Of a stretch of 64,000 nucleotides of DNA, positions 60,659 through 64,000 are shown piece after piece. The stretch's first letter is position 1; every line of letters starts with the position of its first letter. A program made the position numbers and the translations under genes. Source of the stretch: Centropus unirufus. Lineage: Eukaryota; Chordata; Aves; Cuculiformes; Centropidae. Location: NCBI GenBank assembly GCA_013397695.1, contig VYZI01000146.1, forward strand, positions 186,001 to 250,000. The letters are read 5' to 3'. The notes under the pieces were generated by a model. The model was not told the DNA's origin and did not search any database. It worked only from the letters and a program-made list of their open reading frames with translations.

Positions 60659-63600
60659 TTTATTAGTACTATATTGCAAAATTTTTTGTCTTTTTTAAAG
60701 ATCAGGAACAGGTTTTGGCTAGGAAAAAGCTCGGATTGATTCGGTTTAATAACATTTTTTATCAGGTGCTTTAAACAGAATCATTAGGAAAGCCTTTACA
60801 AAACAAGACTTCAATACTTCAATTAAAGTGGACTGGTTGGTTCCACTAATATTTCCAACAATAAAAAAAAAAAAAAAAGAGTAGAAACAGAAAACAGTCC
60901 TAGAATAATTTTTAACATCATAAAAGGAATGGAGAAAGTTGGTTTTTTTCTTCTGTCATCATATGCCAGAAACAGCACGCTTTTAAAATATCAGTGGCAG
61001 TCACCTCATCTTCATAAAGACACTGAAAAGGTAATTAAGATTAGGGCCATTAGATCTTGGGACTGTTCTGTTCTCTTGTAGCATTCTTTAAATTTCAACA
61101 CTGATGGTGCAATACAATGTGATGTCACAACCAGGACGGGATTTTACAACCAGAGCCAGCCAGCAGAAGTAGCAGCTCTGTTTCTGTACAGGAGACTCTA
61201 GAGCTGGGAAAAGCATTTTTCAATACTATTTTATACTTTTAAAGAATATAACAAGGCACCAAACAGAGCATTTGGTGCCAGATCCAGGCGCAAGCAAAGC
61301 CTCACAACAGACTTGCTCCTACCCCAGGGCTGGACATATCACCACGGGCAAAGGAGGTAGCTGGTTAGTGTCCTAAGAACTGCAATGACAAAATAATCGG
61401 AAGATGATTTTAAGCATAGAGGATTCAATCCAATATCACTCAGTACTTTATGGTGCCAGCACAATCTGTGAGACGTAGCATTGCCATTCTGGGGGGAAAC
61501 ATTCTTCCAAAGACTTGACCAGTGTAAATGACTGAAAAGGGCATGAGGCAATAAAACACCATGCCCATAGTGTGCTACTTTGATTATTTAAACCTTGGTT
61601 TGGCAAAGCACATGAAACACATAAGTCTCCAATGACAGAAGGGCTTGGCAAGGCCAGTGGAAAGACTCCCACTGATTTGAAAGATGACTGTTGGACCATT
61701 GGGCTATATACGATGTACTGGTTTACAACAGAAAGATTTTCTGTCTGCCCTTAAAACATTAGCGTGCTTAAAAAGGACTAGAAATGGAAAGAGAAGGGGA
61801 AAATGCAGTCAACCAAATTTAACTAAGCTTCCTCCTCGATGGATCTGTCCTGAGTTAAAACATCAAGAATTGGGAAAGCACTGTACATTCACATCAGCTA
61901 AAAGCCCACTGAAAACAATCTAAGAAAAAAGCAAACTGAAATGGATGTGACAATCAAAACAACACAAGCAAAACAACATTAATGCAAGCTTAATGAAAAA
62001 AAGGGTGCAGTTTATTTCATTGCTCATACTGGCTTTTCTTAATATGGCACAAAACATTGGAAGTAGGCAGGGTACTTTTAGCAAGTTGTGTTTTATTAAA
62101 AGTTTTACTCATTCAATAAGTTTTGTAAATAGCCTGTTTGTCACAATACATGACTGTCTCTCTTGTCTCCTCCCCTTCTCCATTCTGAGCAAAACAATCC
62201 TCAGATCATCTCATACACAGCAGGCTGACACTTATACAAGTAGAAATACACTTTCCCTCCTTCCTCCCTTAATGTTAGTTTATGCTTCAGCTGAGGGATA
62301 AAGAATTACAACAGAAATATTCCTTTAAAAGTCAGTCCCCTCCACTATCTCATCTTTAAGCAAAATTTTACATCTGCAGTTCACACTAGTTAGATGCACC
62401 TAGTTGTAAAAGTGAGTTAAAGTACTCAAACTACAACAGTAGTGTGGTTTAAAACATATTTACATTCCATAAAACATTCAATTCAAGAACCTGAAGCATA
62501 TGCAGAGACAAAGCTGATCCAAAAAGTTAGTTGAAGTAGGAGATGCAGTTTCATGACTTGATTTTTTTTTTCTGCTATCTACAAAATAGGAAAAGGCCTG
62601 AGTTTCAACTCCATCTTGCCTTTCACTGATATATCCAGCATTTTCCACCCAACCTTTTAAAATCTAATGCTAAAATGTATTTGTAGATGGGATGGGAAGA
62701 TAAAAGTTTTTCAGAATTGCACCACAAATCAATGCTTTTTCAGTACATGAGTTCTGGATGGATGAGGTGTAAAGACTATTTACAGTCAGGAGGGTCACAA
62801 CTATCACTAGCATAAAGACGTGAAATACACATGGCTTAATCTTGCCACAGTTTGAAAAGCCATAAGCAAATAAAACGTCTATTAAAGAGCACTGCATTCT
62901 CCACTGAGCTTTTTTCATTAAAAAATTAGCATTTAGCATTACATGCTGCATTAGAGAGAACATCTACAATGTGTTTCCACACATGAGCAACGCATTTTGC
63001 TTGCAAGCACAGACTCATGGAGCTGGGGGAAGGGGCCAACAAGGAGATAGCTAGCCGTGGATTAGGGGCATGATGAACTCTGTGTTCAGCTGCAAATTGG
63101 AAGTGCACAAACCTGAGCCTGAAAAGGAAGGTCTTTCAACTATTTTCTATGAAACCAACAGAGCATTGGTCCAGACTGTAAGATAACTTGTGTTGAGGAG
63201 TGCCAGCCTGTCACAGAAGCAGGCACAAGGGTGAGTCAACCCCAAAGCAGTATCTGATCACCTGATGGGAGCAAATCACGTCAGTGCCTGATATAGAAAA
63301 GTAAAATTGTTTCTCCTACTTGTTTTCTCTTGTTCCAGGAGCACACTGAGGCAGGTAGAAATACTTCCTGACTCACCACAAATTCAGTAAAGGGGATTCC
63401 CAAGGGAAGCTTGAATGAGATTGTGTTTGGAGGTTGGCAGCAGAGCTGCTAAACAGAAACAACAGCATGCTTTAAATAAAAGCAGTGGTGTTTTAAAAAT
63501 TCCTGTGCAAAACCTGTCTACCTGTCTGATTTATTCTTGTTTCTTTCTCTCTCACTTCCTCTCCACCCTCCAAACAAACACCAGTAGATTTGACAGTAGA

Positions 63601-64000
63601 AGACAAACTTGAAACTCTACCAGAGTCCAAAAGCACATAACATATGCAAGAGTTCTACAGGTACTTCTTTGGACTGAAATACAGTAAACTTTTAACAGGG
63701 CTTGGCCAAGTTGGAAGTATTCATAAGACCCTTTAGATTTAAGTGAGATTTTTTTTAATTTTAAGCTAATAAGTCTTTCCCATTACTCCCAAGCTTGAAC
63801 ACATTTCCAATAAGGCCAGGGAGAGAAACTCCAACAGATGTTAAGCGGAACCATGTGAAACCCCATGTCTTACAAACTTGGAAGGAAACTTCATTTTAGA
63901 AGCACTTCCCAGACGCAAATGTAGCCAAGGAGATGAAAAGGAAAACTATACCTTTCTAAAGCTGTAAAGCAAAGGTGGTTAATAAAAATATTTTCCTCAG
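60659..64000. other. Intronic sequence, no gene seen
   Basis: An A16 run lies at 60863-60878. Open frames up to 102 codons (61993-62301, plus; 62670-62963, minus) have no recognisable domain. No named repeat and no upstream POU6F2 exon detected. Confidence 0.5.

Larger units (their letters stand above)
37885..64000 (-). other. POU6F2: POU6F2 intron upstream of the ARGN exon (partial)
   Basis: At least 26.1 kb of intron. The preceding human coding segment (ending roughly SNDSEDTPSKLFG) was looked for on the minus strand, using the degenerate codon pattern for SEDTPSK, and was not seen. That exon is therefore probably beyond 64000. A very short or diverged exon could have been missed by eye. 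Confidence 0.8.

Noticed and set aside
1..64000. tRNA, rRNA, snRNA or microRNA genes
   Set aside because: No cloverleaf with A and B boxes, rRNA core or convincing long hairpin was noticed by eye; small RNAs could still be missed.

Overview
This window is a piece of a vertebrate, almost certainly avian, chromosome. It is AT-rich, CpG-poor and over 99% non-coding. The bird assignment rests on a CR1 LINE 3' tail ending in the ATTCTATG motif (27255-27324), a long terminal repeat of a family I recognise from bird genomes (49454-49977), and sparse, very old interspersed repeats. A 10-base N run (20980-20989) and a lone N (5985) mark assembly uncertainty.

The only gene I can support is POU6F2 (POU class 6 homeobox 2), on the minus strand. 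Two consecutive internal coding exons are present: 37795-37884 (90 nt, 30 codons) and 36606-36834 (229 nt, 76 codons plus one base), joined by a 960-bp intron. Both have good splice sites and compatible phases. They encode the region between the acidic N-terminus and the glutamine-rich linker. The POU-specific domain, the homeodomain and the first exon are not here. The window is therefore the inside of a very large gene: at least 26.1 kb of upstream intron (37885-64000) and at least 36.6 kb of downstream intron (1-36605).

The rest is intron. Recognisable pieces are: the 3' part of an ancient CR1/L2-type LINE in a strongly pyrimidine-skewed block (about 12.8-13.76 kb); three MIR-like (CORE-SINE) fragments near 24.1, 34.5 and 58.9 kb; an old repeat with an inverted core near 3.1 kb; the CR1 tail; and a damaged endogenous retrovirus complex at 48.26-49.98 kb. 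That complex has a plus-strand LTR head and RNase H scrap, about 440 bp of 49-bp degenerate tandem units, and an almost complete LTR with primer-binding site on the minus strand. Simple repeats and short tandem duplications fill in the remainder.

I found no RNA gene, CRISPR array, second protein-coding gene or new biological system. The longest other open frames (up to 174 codons) look like chance or repeat-derived ORFs. The points most worth a second look are the retroviral rearrangement, the phase-neutral 90-nt exon, the ancient LINE block and a local CpG-rich patch at 40.37-40.62 kb. Family names come from memory of consensus sequences, not from database searches.
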